From Taxillus chinensis (lineage: Eukaryota; Streptophyta; Magnoliopsida; Santalales; Loranthaceae): DNA of 64,000 bases. The position numbers were made by a program, and so were the translations under genes. The DNA is taken from contig CM042090.1 in assembly GCA_023512835.1 (NCBI GenBank), positions 50,636,996 to 50,700,995 on the forward strand. Direction: 5' to 3'. Below, piece after piece: positions 32,276-44,209 of this stretch. Position 1 is the first letter of the stretch; each line of letters starts with the position of its first letter. Under the pieces are notes generated by a model, which was given only the letters and a program-made list of their open reading frames with translations, had not been told where the DNA came from and searched no databases.

Positions 32276-33644
32276 GCTGTTTGGCCCCTCTCGCTCGCTT
32301 TCTCGCTGGCTGCTCACGGGATGAGTTTTATTTGCTGGCAAAGATGCTTTTCGATGACCTGTCAGTCACATGTGCTAAAATACAAATTAAAAAAGGCAAT
32401 CACGAGCTGCAGGTCGCCAGACCACCCGACAACGCACAAGAACCAGACGAAAATAAGGGAATCAATAAATACAGCATTTAATGTTGCAATTAATGACAGT
32501 CCAACCAAATTTCTGCCAGCCCTTTAAAATACAGTCTTCTGTCCCTGCGCAAAAGAGACCCATCATCATTGAGAAAAATCTGCTACCATTATTACACCCC
32601 AGCCTTGTCCCAGCACAAACGAAGAGAGATAAAAGAAAAAACAGAGAGTTTGGCGAAAAAAAAGAGACAGAAAAGGAAGAGGTTCGGCAGAGAGGAAAAA
32701 AAAAAGAGTTCAGCCCCAAAACAAAAAAAAACAGGGATCACGCCCAGAAAAAGAGGACGTTCTGCAGAAAAGAGAAAAAAAGAAAAAAGAAAGAAGAACG
32801 CCCAGATTTGCTGTCATTCCATCTCAAATTCGCCCAACTCCTACCTTCCAAAAAAACATACAATCCGAATTCTTTTTCTTTCCTTTTCTCCTCACTTCTC
32901 TCTTCACTTTGCCAACATTCATACATATTATTTGCACAGGTTTGCGTTATCAGAAATTCTGAAACGTGTGAAATTTTATCCCTAGCAGAGAGATAAAATA
33001 TTAATTCCTTTTTGCAATGATAATACACTCTCCCCCATTTCAAACCCAGAAATTCTGAAACACATTTTCATTCCTCCAATTCAGTTTTCTTTTCTTTTCA
33101 ACAACAATACCAAAATCAGAAAATCAAAACAAAAAAAATCAAATAAAAAAAAACAAAAAAGAGAGACACAGATTTTGCAGCCCCAACCAGCGGTGTTCAA
33201 TCTCCGGCCCAAGTCCAACCAACCAGTCTTTGGAAGTTTCCTCCTCCCGCCAACGATATCACTGCCGGAGTCCCAATCCAAAGCCAAAGTCAGTTCACTT
33301 TGCATCTGTTTCTTTATTTGTTTTTTTAGCTTATTTGTATTTATATTTGATGTAATTGTTTTGAGCATTTTTCTGGTTTTCGTTTTTAGCTTATCTATAT
33401 TTGATGTAATTGTTTTTAGTATTTTTCACTGTATTTTTCCTGTATTTCTTCCTGTGTTGTACGTTGTAAATATGTAAAGTATAGTAAAAAGAGAAGCAAA
33501 AGAGAAGCATCAAAAGGGAGAAGATGAAAAAAAGGAAAAAGAAAAAAAGAGAGTGCTTTTATTTTTCTTTTGTGGATGTCATAATCACACACTCCACGTT
33601 TTTTATTTTAATGCATATGTTCATGACTTTGATTTAAGATTTCG

Positions 33645-33965
33645 GGTTTGCAAAGAAAAAAAAAGAAAGAAAGAAAGGTTTCCAAAAACAAAAAAAAAAA
33701 CAGAAACAAACAAAAAACGTTTTCATGTTTTCAAACCAAAAAAAAAACCAAAATTAGTACTTCAATTTCCAAAACCAAAAAAAAAGAAAACAAAAAAAAA
33801 GGGGACAAAAAAGCAAAACCAAAACAAAACGTTTTTTACAAAACACAAAAAAAGAAAAAACAAAAAAAATGTATGTTTTCTAACCCAAAAAGCCAAAAAA
33901 AAAAAAGGAAAAATAAAAAAACATTTTTTAGGACTTCAATTTCCCAAAGTAAAACCAAAAACCCA
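33645..33965. repeat. A-rich, strand-asymmetric tract in Tat LTR (unit 1)
   Basis: Mostly A with C and some G, very little T, for about 320 bp. Runs of A vary in length between array copies (also 43346-43632, 53016-53290, 62704-62975). Lys-rich ORFs here are composition artefacts. Confidence 0.85.
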
Positions 33966-34369
33966 AAACCAACCCATAGGATCTCATTCTCCACTTCAAA
34001 CAAAAACCCAAAACTTCTAGGGTTCACTTTAGAAATTTAGGGTAAATCCATTTCCACCATAACTTTAATAAATAACTTAGCTAAATAGACTTTTTAGGAA
34101 ACTTAACCCAGTCATGGCAGCACAAATAAAAAACCTCCTCCTCCTAAATTAGATACCAAAAGGGCGCCGTAGGGGTGCTAATCCTTCCCTACACGTAACC
34201 AACTCCCGAACCCTTTTTCTGATAACGCGGACCACATCTTTTTACTACTCAAAGTAGAGGGTATCCAACTGTACCCCAAAAACAGTTGGTGGTGACTCTA
34301 AATTTTCTCACCATCGGTTTAGTTTGTGCCCACCCCAAACGGGCCCGGACGAAATCCAGTGATGATAGC

Positions 34370-34388
34370 TGGCGACTCTGCTGGGGAC
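34370..34388 (+). other. PBS, tRNA-Arg type (unit 1)
   Basis: TGGCGACTCTGCTGGGGAC matches the complement of the 3' end of plant tRNA-Arg (known form TGGCGACTCCACTGGGGAT) except in the middle. This PBS is characteristic of Tat/Ogre elements. Confidence 0.8.
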
Positions 34389-34779
34389 TTCAACATTTTA
34401 GAGAGTTAGGTCTAGAACTAGGATTAGGAGGCTGTTTTTTTGTACTGTTGTATATATTTAACTGTCGTGCTAAGTTGTTTTTTTCTAGATAAAATTGTGA
34501 TTTACTTTGTAAGGACCCGTACCTTGAGTTAGTCAGTTTTGCCTTCTGAGTAGAGTTTTTCTAGATTTTGACCTAGTAAATGGACTCCAATGAATTCACG
34601 TGCAAAAGGAAAGATGCTTAGAATGGTGTCCTCTATCTACCACAGAAGTTTCAGGCCAAATGGACATGTATGTGAGGTGCACATGATATGGGTCCAATTC
34701 ACGTGCAAGTGTGGTTGTCTTCTAAATGATGCAAGGAGGCTAGGGGTGAAGTTTGAGAGCATTTGGAGTGCATATGGAG

Positions 34780-34809
34780 TTGCACGTGAATTGGGGAATT
34801 CACGTGCAA
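34780..34809. promoter_or_regulatory. G-box hairpin (unit 1 solo LTR)
   Basis: Same 13-bp arms and GGGG loop as 2812-2841. Equivalent copies lie at 44482-44511, 54141-54170 and 63824-63853. Confidence 0.8.
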
Positions 34810-34938
34810 ATTGGCGTGCAGGCATATTTTTGCATGGTTCCCTTGGTTTTGACATTCTAAGGAACTTTCTCCAAAGGACCATGTTGAAATTCTGAGTATT
34901 TTGGCCTATATGGGTGCGGAAAGGTGCTAACTTGTGTG

Positions 34939-35017
34939 ATCAAAACTACGTCGTTTTGATGCTGGGATTCACTTAATCAAAACTACGTCGTTTTGATGTT
35001 GTGTTGTCTATATAAGG
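34939..35017 (+). promoter_or_regulatory. Paired palindromes and TATA box (unit 1 solo LTR)
   Basis: Palindrome starts 37 bp apart, followed by CTATATAAGG. Equivalent copies lie at 44641-44718 and 54300-54379 in units 2 and 3; the fourth is cut by the window end. Confidence 0.65.
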
Positions 35018-35617
35018 AGGAGAAGCTCTGTGTTTTAGGTTTAGGGTTCACTTCAGTTTGCTGCCGTCGTAGAGAGAGAGAGAGCTAGAGAGAGAGAAGG
35101 AAGGGGAGTTCGCTGGTTCTTTCTTGGGAGCATCTTGCGTGGAGAGGACGGTGTTTAGCGAGGGAGCAAGGAAGATCTGTTGTAAGGTAGGGAATTGTTC
35201 TTCCTAAATCCTCCTCTCTGTCCTAGGGTCCTAGGGCAGAATATGAGTTATATCTGTTATATTATTTATATGTAAATTCATATAGGTGTGACCTCCTATA
35301 TGAATGTTGGCCTTCAATGGCGATTTTGGTGTTTCTGGTGTTTGGGTGATGCATGAAAAGTGTTTGATAAAATGCCTGTATGACATGCCTGCTACATGTT
35401 TGATGAAATGCCTGTGTGAACTTAGCTGTGTATATGCCCATTAAGTGTTTGGTAATATGTCCGGTGACTTGGACTTGTGGTTTAGTGTATGTATGTATCT
35501 TTGGATGTTTGCTCTATGGCCTGAATGGTTGGATTTGTGCGCTTGTGAACGGGTGCACACCAAGTGTTTGGTTGTATGCTTGAGTGACCATGTGTGTTGT
35601 GTGCTTGACTGTGGTAT

Positions 35618-35720
35618 CTTGCCTGAAGAGGCGGTTAAATCACTTGGCCTGAAGAGGCGGTTAAATCACTTGGCCTGAAGAGGCGGTTAAATAACTTGGC
35701 CTGAAGAGGCGGTTAAATCA
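35618..35720. repeat. 26-bp tandem repeat, four copies (unit 1 solo LTR)
   Basis: CCTGAAGAGGCGGTTAAAT recurs four times at 26-bp spacing. Also at 45318-45420 and 54979-55081. Absent from the LTRs of element A. Confidence 0.95.
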
Positions 35721-36248
35721 CTTGTGGTTAAAGTGTTAGCCTGTGTGGCAGTGGAAGATTGTAAATTGTTGATGTGGTTGTTATTATGTCTGTTGAAATT
35801 ATTGTATCACGACATTGCACTTGTACACATGGCATGTAGATGCTAGGAACATGGGATGGGTTGGGGAGACATGATCCCTACTGAGCTGTGGTTGCTCACC
35901 CCTCCTATTGTGTTTGTTTGTGTTCCAGGGACTTACAGGCGTTAGGTGGATACACCAAGGTGGAAGACCCTCTCCACTTTATTGTTCATTTCAGTAATGT
36001 ACTTTTATGATTTATGTAACCCCAGGGAGGGGAATGTACTAAGGGATTGAACTGTAATCAGGGACTTGGTTGTTTTGTGAACCTTTGATGTTTTGGAATT
36101 AAATAAAGATGTGGCTTATTTGATTTATTGTAATTGTTAGACTTGCTTGTGTGGCATCCAGGTAATCCAACCCCATTGCCCTCCGTGTGGGTGAATGGGG
36201 AGTCACGCACCGGTTTCCTCGGGTTGGAAATCCGGGCGTGACATACTT

Positions 36249-36776
36249 ATTTTTTAACAATTGTCGTTTATCTTTAAACTGTGATTTATTTATACGCTTT
36301 AAATGATAGTTGTGATTTATTGCTTTCCATACTTGTTGCATTCATGCATAACCTTATACCCGGGTTTAGCACAATTTAGGATAGTGAGGTTCAAGACGGT
36401 CCCCGACGCGTTGATCATTATCCGCAATGGGTCCTCGGACTCCTCACTCAAGCTTAAGGTTCTTTTAAGGCACGTCCTTTTAAGATCCCCCTCCGGTAAA
36501 TCCCATGGTGTACGGAGCCCTCTATTGAGGAAGTTTGGGAACCAACGAATAAGATAGGTGTAGCAATAGAAGTCCATCAGGGGCATTGACCCACATTTTG
36601 TTTGCTCATTCCATGCCATGCTAACCTTTTTTTTGTGGGGTAGTCCTTAAGTCATCCCCTGCACATATTAGCTTTTTTTTACTATTGGTTTATTCTTAAT
36701 CCTGTCTGACTGCCTTGATATATATTAACCTGTCATCCTAACCTGTCATCATGCATAACACGACATTCATATAGGC
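36249..36776 (+). other. Tat leader between solo LTR and ORF1 (unit 1)
   Basis: About 530 bp with no supported gene. It would follow 34389-34507 directly if the solo LTR were absent. Confidence 0.7.
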
Positions 36777-38213
36777 ATGGCAACTTTCAATCTCTCTCCA
36801 AAAGGCCCCCAGGACAAGGAGGCTGTCGCAGTGGTGGCCCAAGCATCTGGAGACATTCAACTTCGCCTTGGAGATTTTCCACCAGGAGAAGCCCACAAGG
36901 CGGAACATGTTATCATAGAAGATCAGCTGGACTACATTAAGGAGGTACAGACAATATGGAGGCAAGTGGTCAAACAAAAGGAAAAGCATATACATACAAC
37001 GGTTTGGGGATTTGCTCCATGTGATCGAGCAACGGGCCGTTAAGGATATGCTTGGGGCAGCCATATATTTTTGGGAGCCTCGACGACGGTGCTTTGACTT
37101 CAACGACATAGATCTTGTTCCCACAATAGAAAAATACGAAAGATTATTGGATATCCCCGTGGAAAACAAAATGAAGATCTATCTACCGGAGCCCAGAAGA
37201 TCATGTCGAAGGGCCTTTGCTGAGATAATGGGAAAGCCAGTATGGGACTCACCGGCGGTCACAACCTATGGTGGGCGGGAATATCTTCCATGGGCAACAA
37301 TCAAAGAAATAATACGAGACCGCAACGTAAGGCGGTCACACAACCGCGCTACGTAGCTATATATGGGCTAGTCATTTTCCCGAGGATACCGGCCCATATC
37401 GATGGAGCAATTGTAGATTTGGTCCAGCAGGTGCTCAAAGGATGTGACCCTACTCCTGCTATCTTGGTCGAAACCATTCGATCTCTTACTTATCTGAGGA
37501 GTGAAGGCTCGGGACAGTTCATGGGGTGCCTACCTCTCCTATGTACCTGGTTGCAAGGTCATTTCCCCTGTAGTGTTCATCGTTTTCCTGTTGTTTATCA
37601 GGTACCAGCCACAACACTACTAGATATTCTGCTCAGCAAGTGGAGCCTACCTAAAGACTTTGAAAGCTGGAAAAAGAAATTGGAGAACCTCACGTGACAT
37701 TACCTGGACTGCTCCTTGGATGTCGGTGGTCTCCATGACATATAGCTGCGGGGACTACAATTGGGTTCCACTTTTAGGTCCCTGGGGAGGAACTGTATAT
37801 GCACCACTGCAGGTGGGAAGACAAGTGGGGCATCATCAGATTATCCCCGTGCTATTTGGCATGGAAGAGTGTGACTTCACTTACAGCAGAACCATGCTCA
37901 CAGAAGAAGGCAACAAGATGTATCAGGCATGGTCCACACCACACAAGATCCAACCCAACAGTTCAAAACCTGGTGTTTACCCCGCATACATATCTTGGAG
38001 GGCACAACACAAGACACAGCTAACTTCAGACATGAAGGCTATCCTCCAGGAGAATCAGACTTTAAGGCAGCAGATCCAGAGAGGCTAGAAGCATCGTTAG
38101 AAGGAGCTCTTCGAGAGGTTGCGGCGAGGGAAAAACAAATAGAGACCATATTAAAACAGAGGGAGGAAGCAGGTGAGCGACCACCCCAGAGGAAGAGGCG
38201 CCATGCTACTTAG
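36777..38213 (+). pseudogene. Tat ORF1 (extra ORF upstream of gag), unit 1, frameshifted
   Basis: Tat/Ogre elements carry an additional ORF before gag, of unknown function. Here MATFNLSPKGPQDKEAV starts at 36777. The region FWEPRRRCFDFNDIDLVPTI resembles the DUF7745-type domain found in plant proteins and Tat ORF1s. It continues through PRIPAHIDGAIVDLVQQVL, WVPLLGPWGGTVYAPLQVG and a C-terminal coiled coil. At least four frame changes are needed, for example an extra A near 36964. The stop TAG is at 38211-38213. Confidence 0.75.
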
Positions 38214-38486
38214 GAGATGACTGGAAGAGTGCTTTAAGATCATGTAGCACTAGCCTTCATTTTACATGGCATTTCAGCGTTGAATGTTTGTATTGTGTGT
38301 TTGGTTTGTAATAAAGTTGTTTGTTTTTCTAACCCTCCGCATATACATTCCATGCATACATGCATATCAAATAAAAAAACTCAAATAAAAGTTCTCTTGT
38401 ACCCAGGTGGGTAGCAGCCTCTCTCCAGGATTGCGCACTCTTACAATCTTAGATCTCGCCGCAATCAAGTATCACAGCCACAACCG
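38214..38486 (+). other. ORF1-gag spacer (unit 1)
   Basis: 273 bp without ORF, with AATAAAGTTG and AATAAA-type motifs near 38310-38390. The same spacer is in units 2 and 3. Confidence 0.6.
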
Positions 38487-40152
38487 ATGGCAGACGAAAC
38501 AGAGAACCAGACTCATGGGTTTAGAACAATCACAACAAGCCTGCAGGGGCAAATGGCTTTGATGATGGATATGCTCACCAAGCTGACTGAAGAAAGAGAA
38601 ACAATCCCGGCAAGAGGAACCCCAATAGGGGGAACTATCAATCACCACCAAGAGCAGGGGCAAGACGCAGTTCAACCGCCCAATCCGGCTCCAAGCCAGG
38701 CACCCACCTATCATCCTGCTATGGCACAACCTCCAACTCCAAATCACTCATTTCACTATGCCCACATCGGGACATACAATGGAGGTAATGGGTTCCCCAG
38801 CTCCTCAGGAAAATATTGAGTCTCCCGCTCTACGCCGACTCGAGGAAAGATTGGAAGCCGTAGAAGGCATTGACAGCTATGGCATGACCAGCCCACAAGA
38901 CTTATGCTTAGTCCTTGGAGTGGTGCTACCACCAAAATTCAAAATGTCGGAGTTTGAAAAGTTCAACGGGACCCGGTGTCCAAAGACACATTTGGCCATG
39001 TACTGTCAAAAGATGGCTGCTTATGCTGGTGAAGACAAGCTCCTCATGCATTGTTTCCAGGAAAGCCTAACCGGGGCATCCCTTCGCTGGTACTTTCAAC
39101 TAAATGGAAACCGCATCAAGACATGGAAGGAATTGGCTACCTCTTTCTTGGCACAATACAAACATGTCATCGAGCCGGCACTGGATCGACTAATCCTGCA
39201 GTCCATGGAAAAGGGATCCGAGGAGAATTTCAAAGATTATGCACGAAGATGGAGAGAGGCCGCTGTGGAGGTCCAATCTCCTCTTACCGAAAGAGAACTC
39301 ATCACTCTTTTTATCAACACACTAAAAGGCGTATACTACGAGAAGTTGATAGGTAACATCTCCAACAGCTTTGCAGACTTGGTTGCATCCGGTGAACGTG
39401 TAGAAAGTGGAATTAAAGGAGGAAAGCTAAAGGGTGATGCGGTTGAGGCATCAAAACGGTTTCAACCACCAGCAAAGAAGAAGGAAAATGAGAGCAACCT
39501 GGTATACCAAGCGCACCGGTCAATACAACCAACATTCTACCAAGCGCCAGGGGTGCTACTGAGGGTCACCGGTAGCTACTTATGCTTTGCACCGGCACCA
39601 CCTCCCCAATTCATGCCATACTTGCCACAGGGAGGGGTTCCATTTCCATATCCAATGACACCTAATCCGTTTCAACCAAGAGCGCCTTACGCAGAACAAC
39701 CAAGGCCAGCAATTCAGGAAGGACCAGGAGCCTCATTCCAAGGACAGGGGGCAATCGAAGGCTCGGACCCAGCAGAAGGGAGCGAATCAGGCTTCTCGTC
39801 GACCACGACAAGAGTTTGATCCAATTCCAATGACTTATGCGGAATTATACCCCAAACTCTTAGAGGCAAGGATGGTAACCCCTATACCCTTGGGAGAAAT
39901 AAAGACTCCTCCCCCCGGCCTCGTACAAGCCGGATGCCAGGTGTGAATATCACGCAGGTGGAGCTGGACATGATATCGAGAATTGTATAACATTCAAAAG
40001 GAAGGTTCGGGCATTGAAGGATGCAAAGTGGCTGGATTTTTCCGCACCGACCGGGACACCAAATGTGAACGGGAATCCGCTTCCAGAACATTCCCATGAC
40101 GTGACCAGTATCACAACAAGAAGGACGGCTAGAGAAGGTTTCACAAATATGA
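38487..40152 (+). pseudogene. gag: Tat gag, unit 1, frameshifted
   Basis: MADETENQTHGFRTITTS begins at 38487 with a coiled-coil-like N-terminus; the main capsid is open at 38758-39819: PALRRLEERLEAVEGIDSYG, GTRCPKTHLAMYCQKMAAYA, FQESLTGASLRWYFQLNGNR and RWREAAVEVQSPLTERELIT, the Retrotrans_gag signature of Tat. A frameshift near 39790 separates it from the CEYHAGGAGHDIENC knuckle. It ends at TGA 40150-40152. Confidence 0.85.
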
Positions 40153-40996
40153 ATGGAGAAAAGCTATTTGTTTAACCTACTCAGGAATATGGATATATAC
40201 TTGCTCCCGACACATTGAAGATAGAGAAGGGGACAGAGTTGGCGAAATAATGCCTTTATCACAAAATATCACGGGGGCATGACATCTAACACCGTAGCGA
40301 GTTTGCTAACATGGTACAAAAGCTCATGGACCAAAGGATGATCAAATTCTCAAGAGGAGGAACGGACAACCAAAGCCACATGATCCAAGGAGATGATTCA
40401 CACAAATCGCCATGGGTGCCAACACCCCTTGTCTTAAACATTAAGGTTCCGGAGATCCCGCTATCGCCACATGGAATCAAGCCTCTCACTATCCATGCCT
40501 CAAGTCTCGTGCTAGACAAGGGGGGAGAGAACCGAAATCCCACAACTACCGCATGGAATTGCACCTCTCACCATAGGTGTTCCTGCTCCTTTCCCCTATA
40601 AGACCGATAAGGCGGTCCCATGGAACTACGGTTGCGACATAGTTCAGGGAACCGCAGCAACAGAGAAGATAACTAGGAGCGGTAAGGCTTATGCCCCCGA
40701 TATGGCAGACAAAGCAAGGAAGGAGAACACTGTGGAATTAGAAATTGAGCCAACGCTGGAGGCAACAAAGAAAGAAGCACCAGTCACTAAAAAAGAGACA
40801 TTGGAATTCCTGAAGCTCATGAAGCAGAGTGAGTATAATATTGTGGATCAGCTAAGTCGACAACCGGTTCGTATCTCATTGCTCTCATTAATGATGGATT
40901 CCCAACCTCACCGTGAAACACTATTGAAAGTCCTGAGCCAAGCCTACGTTCCTCCAACCATCTCAGTCGCAAATGTGGATGGACTCACTAGTAACC
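40153..40996 (+). pseudogene. Tat gag C-terminus and gag-pro linker, unit 1, cut before protease
   Basis: A second knuckle-like motif (CLYHKISRGHDI, stop, HC), then KAVPWNYGCDIVQG and the conserved Tat stretch EFLKLMKQSEYNIVDQLSRQ, RISLLSLMMDSQPHRETLLK and AYVPPTISVANVDGLTSNLS. In Tat elements the protease follows; here a reverse LTR begins at 40997. Confidence 0.8.
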
Positions 40997-42030
40997 TGTC
41001 ACGCCCCGAATTCCAGGGAACCCGAAACCGGGTACATGACTTCCCCTTGCCCGCACCCGAAAGGTCAAGGGGTTGGTGACTAGCACCAATAGAGACTACA
41101 CCGTGGGTGCTGTCTCAAATATGTAACCCTGTACGTCATACATTAAGGGTAATCCTGTACTTTTCCAATATCACCAAGCATACAATGAGTTAAACGATCA
41201 TACGGACATTACATCACAAACAAGTATGCAAATTCAATCGTCCACAGACCCATGTCCGGGATACAACACACAATAAAATACAAAATACAGTCCTGTATCA
41301 TACATCAGAGTAGTGGGCACATCCTCCTGAAGAAAGTCCTCCACTAGTCTTGGGTCACACCTGAAAAGGGGTAAACAACAAGTAGGGGTGAGCGACAAGC
41401 TCGCAGGGTGACCCCAAAACTCCAATCATGCAACACATATAAGTCTATACTATATGCTCGGTGTACTCGTGCACCGTGTAGTGTACACAATCATCAAGAC
41501 TCAGCCTGCAAACAAACATCGGGACTCAGCCTGCTCACACAGGATAACTTGTCCACGATCCTCCATGGGATCCCAGCTCAGGGCACTCAGCCCTAGCGCC
41601 ACGAGCTCAACGGCTCAACTCAAGCCTTAGCCTGTCCACAGCGTAATATGCCCGGCCACAATTGCCACACAAGCCTGCCATCGGCGCATATGCCTGCCAC
41701 GTCAACCACATAGCACCATCGGTGCACCACGGTGAGAACCCAAACAAGTCACAGAGTCCATGCCCCAATACCTCACACCAACATACTAACATTAGTATGG
41801 CATGTCATTCTCAACATTTCCTTTAGAACTGTAGCCAGTCTACACAAGTAAATCCTCAATCCTTGATTTATGAAGGAAGTACCCATAGCAGCTATTTTCT
41901 TGAAATTAAAAGTTCCGGCATTGGGTTCCCATAGCATAAATAAGATAATCTGATTTTTGGGGATTTTTCTGAGATGTCTAACCCCACTTTCTAGTATTTT
42001 TCTTTGAATCCAAAAGGGGGGTATTTCGTT

Positions 42031-42078
42031 ATTTACATTGTAACTTAAGTATAATACTTAATGGGTTACAATGTAAAT
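42031..42078. repeat. 48-nt near-perfect inverted repeat (unit 1)
   Basis: Outer arms ATTTACATTGTAAC / GTTACAATGTAAAT; inside, TTAAGTAT-A-ATACTTAA; only TGG on one side is unpaired. Also at 51721-51768 and 61394-61441. Confidence 0.9.
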
Positions 42079-42114
42079 GTCCAGTGCAGTGCAGTTGCAC
42101 TGCTGCGGATTACG

Positions 42115-42430
42115 CAGTTACGGAACACTGTTGCTGCCACTGATCCGGACTAACTACTCCGGACTACGGATCCGGACTAACTGCTCCGGACTACTGATCC
42201 GGACTAACGAAGGGCTGACTCCACAGCTGCGACTATGAAGCTGCCGACTCCACCATACGCGACTCTGGTCGTTGACCACACTGCCGACTACGGCTGCGAC
42301 TCCATAGTGCGACTACGAAGTCGCGACTCCACATTTGACTCCATAGTCGTTGACTACAAAGTAGCTGATTCTATAGCTGCTGACTCCATAGCTGCAGACT
42401 ACGAAGCTGCTGACTACGAACTTCGACACT
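42115..42430. repeat. TCCGGACTA and GCTGACT repeats (unit 1)
   Basis: First repeats of ATCCGGACTAACT and CTCCGGACTAC, then GCTGACTCCACAGCT / GCTGACTACGAA. The cleanest version is in unit 2 (51830-52085); in units 1 and 4 many CTG/CAG triplets are altered. Confidence 0.8.
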
Positions 42431-44071
42431 GCAGTTCGCCCAGGTTACTGTTCATCATCGTTTTTGGCCTAACTTCGTCTGGAATCAACCCAGCTACCCC
42501 CAGGCACTCACAAACACATGTTTTACTAAATAGAGTACCAAATTATGTACCCAAACTGATATAAATCAGTTCTTAACTACAGATTTTATGCTAAAGCATC
42601 ATATCTAACCCCAAAATTGGGTTTTCCCCAAAACCTAGGGTTCATACTCAAAGTCATAAATCATGATAAATTCACGCATATTCCAAGACAGAATCGAGAT
42701 AAGAGGTTCAAGGACACCTACCTGGAACATTATTTGCGATCCACGAGCTCCAATCGCCCCAAAATCGCCAAGTGAAGCTCTTCACTTTCTTTTCTTTTCA
42801 ACAACAATACCAAAATCAGAAAATCAAAACAAAAAAAATCAAATAAAAAAAAAACAAAAAGAGAGACACAGATTTTGCGCCCCAACCAGCGGTGTTCAAT
42901 CTCCGGCCCAAGTCCAACCAACCAGTCTTTGGAAGTTTCCTCCTCCCGCCAACGATATCACTGCCGGAGTCCCAATCCAAAGCCAAAGTCAGTTCACTTT
43001 GCATCTGTTTCTTTATTTGTTTTTTTAGCTTATTTGTATTTATATTTGATGTAATTGTTTTGAGCATTTTTCTGGTTTTCGTTTTTAGCTTATCTATATT
43101 TGATGTAATTGTTTTTAGTATTTTTCACTGTATTTTTCCTGTATTTCTTCCTGTGTTGTACGTTGTAAATATGTAAAGTATAGTAAAAAGAGAAGCAAAA
43201 GAGAAGCATCAAAAGGGAGAAGATGAAAAAAAAGGAAAAAGAAAAAAAAGAGAGTGCTTTTATTTTTCTTTTGTGGATGTCATAATCACACACTCCACGT
43301 TTTTTATTTTAATGCATATGTTCATGACTTTGATTTAAGATTTCGGGTTTGCAAAGAAAAAAAAAAAAAGAAAGAAAGGTTTCCAAAAACAAAAAAAAAA
43401 CAAAAACAAACAAAAAACGTTTTCATGTTTTCAAACCAAAAAAAAAACCAAAATTAGTACTTCAATTTCCAAAACCAAAAAAAAAGAAAACAAAAAAAAG
43501 GGGACAAAAAAGCAAAACCAAAACAAAACGTTTTTTACAAAACACAAAAAAAGAAAAAAACAAAAAAAATGTATGTTTTCTAACCCAAAAAGCCAAAAAA
43601 AAAAAAAGGAAAAATAAAAAAAACATTTTTTAGGACTTCAATTTCCCAAAGTAAAACCAAAAACCCAAAACCAACCCATAGGATCTCATTCTCCACTTCA
43701 AACAAAAACCCAAAACTTCTAGGGTTCACTTTAGAAATTTAGGGTAAATCCATTTCCACCATAACTTTAATAAATAACTTAGCTAAATAGACTTTTTAGG
43801 AAACTTAACCTGATCATGGCAAGACAAATAAAAAACCTCCTCCTCCTAAATTAGATACCAAAAGGGCGCCGTAGGGGTGCTAATCCTTCCCTACACGTAA
43901 CCAACTCCCGAACCCTTTTTCTGATAACGCAGACCACATCTTTTTACTACTCAAAGTAGAGGGTATCCAACTGTACCCCAAAAACAGTTGGTGGTGACTC
44001 TAAATTTTCTCACCATCGGTTTAGTTTGTGCCCACCCCAAACGGGCCCGGACGAAATCCAGTGATGATAGC

Positions 44072-44090
44072 TGGCGACTCTGCTGGGGAC
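44072..44090 (+). other. PBS, tRNA-Arg type (unit 2)
   Basis: Identical to the unit 1 PBS. Confidence 0.8.
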
Positions 44091-44209
44091 TTCAACATTT
44101 TAGAGAGTTAGGTCTAGAACTAGGATTAGGAGGCTGTTTTTTTGTACTGTTGTATATATTTAACTGTCGTGCTAAGTTGTTTTTTTCTAGATAAAATTGT
44201 GATTTACTT

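Larger units (their letters stand above)
31210..34369 (+). mobile_element. 5' LTR of a Tat/Ogre-type element
   Basis: It ends immediately before a tRNA-Arg PBS (34370). The proposed start TGTTGGTGTTGGACCCC at 31210 is inferred. Length would be about 3.2 kb, as usual for Tat/Ogre LTRs. It contains a TCGA-rich repeat (31700-32275), a purine-rich stretch (32620-32800), the block at 33086 onward that is repeated in the array, an A-rich tract, and the conserved GGCGCCGTAGGGGTGCT / CTACACGTAACCAACTCCCG region near 34161-34210. Confidence 0.7.
34508..36243 (+). mobile_element. Solo Tekay-type LTR in Tat leader (unit 1)
   Basis: 1736 bp, starting TGTAAGGACCCG and ending GGGCGTGACA, flanked by TACTT at 34503-34507 and 36244-36248. 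Its subfamily differs from element A: it carries a 26-bp repeat and is shorter. Hairpin at 34780-34809; palindromes at 34939-34960 and 34976-34997; TATA box at about 35009-35017. Confidence 0.95.
33086..42785 (+). mobile_element. Array unit 1
   Basis: Order: part of Tat LTR, PBS, solo Tekay LTR, leader, ORF1, gag, gag-pro linker, truncated reverse LTR. It has more frame breaks than unit 2 in ORF1 and gag. Protease and pol are absent. Confidence 0.9.
40997..42785 (-). mobile_element. Truncated minus-strand Ty3/gypsy LTR (unit 1)
   Basis: It starts TGTCACGCCCCGAATTCC on the plus strand, the reverse complement of a ...GGGGCGTGACA LTR end, and shares CCCGCACCCGAA-GGTCA-GGGGTTGGTG with the solo LTR at 28641. 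It is cut at 42785 by the unit junction, so its own promoter end is missing and no target-site duplication can be checked. No gene is supported in it. Confidence 0.75.

Noticed and set aside
31594..32341. Repeat-encoded ORFs (RGFEASRLR-like) on the minus strand
   Set aside because: They translate the TCGAAGCC low-complexity repeat in a Tat LTR; not a protein family.
31700..32560. Possible 3' LTR of the copia element
   Set aside because: The repeat motif differs from the 5' LTR (TCGAAGCC and TTGACC rather than GACTCGTAGA), and the region leads directly into the Tat LTR and tRNA-Arg PBS.
33553..34040. Lys-rich ORFs over the A-rich tract (and copies in other units)
   Set aside because: The composition (runs of A) forces Lys and Asn codons; frames and lengths vary between copies with homopolymer length.
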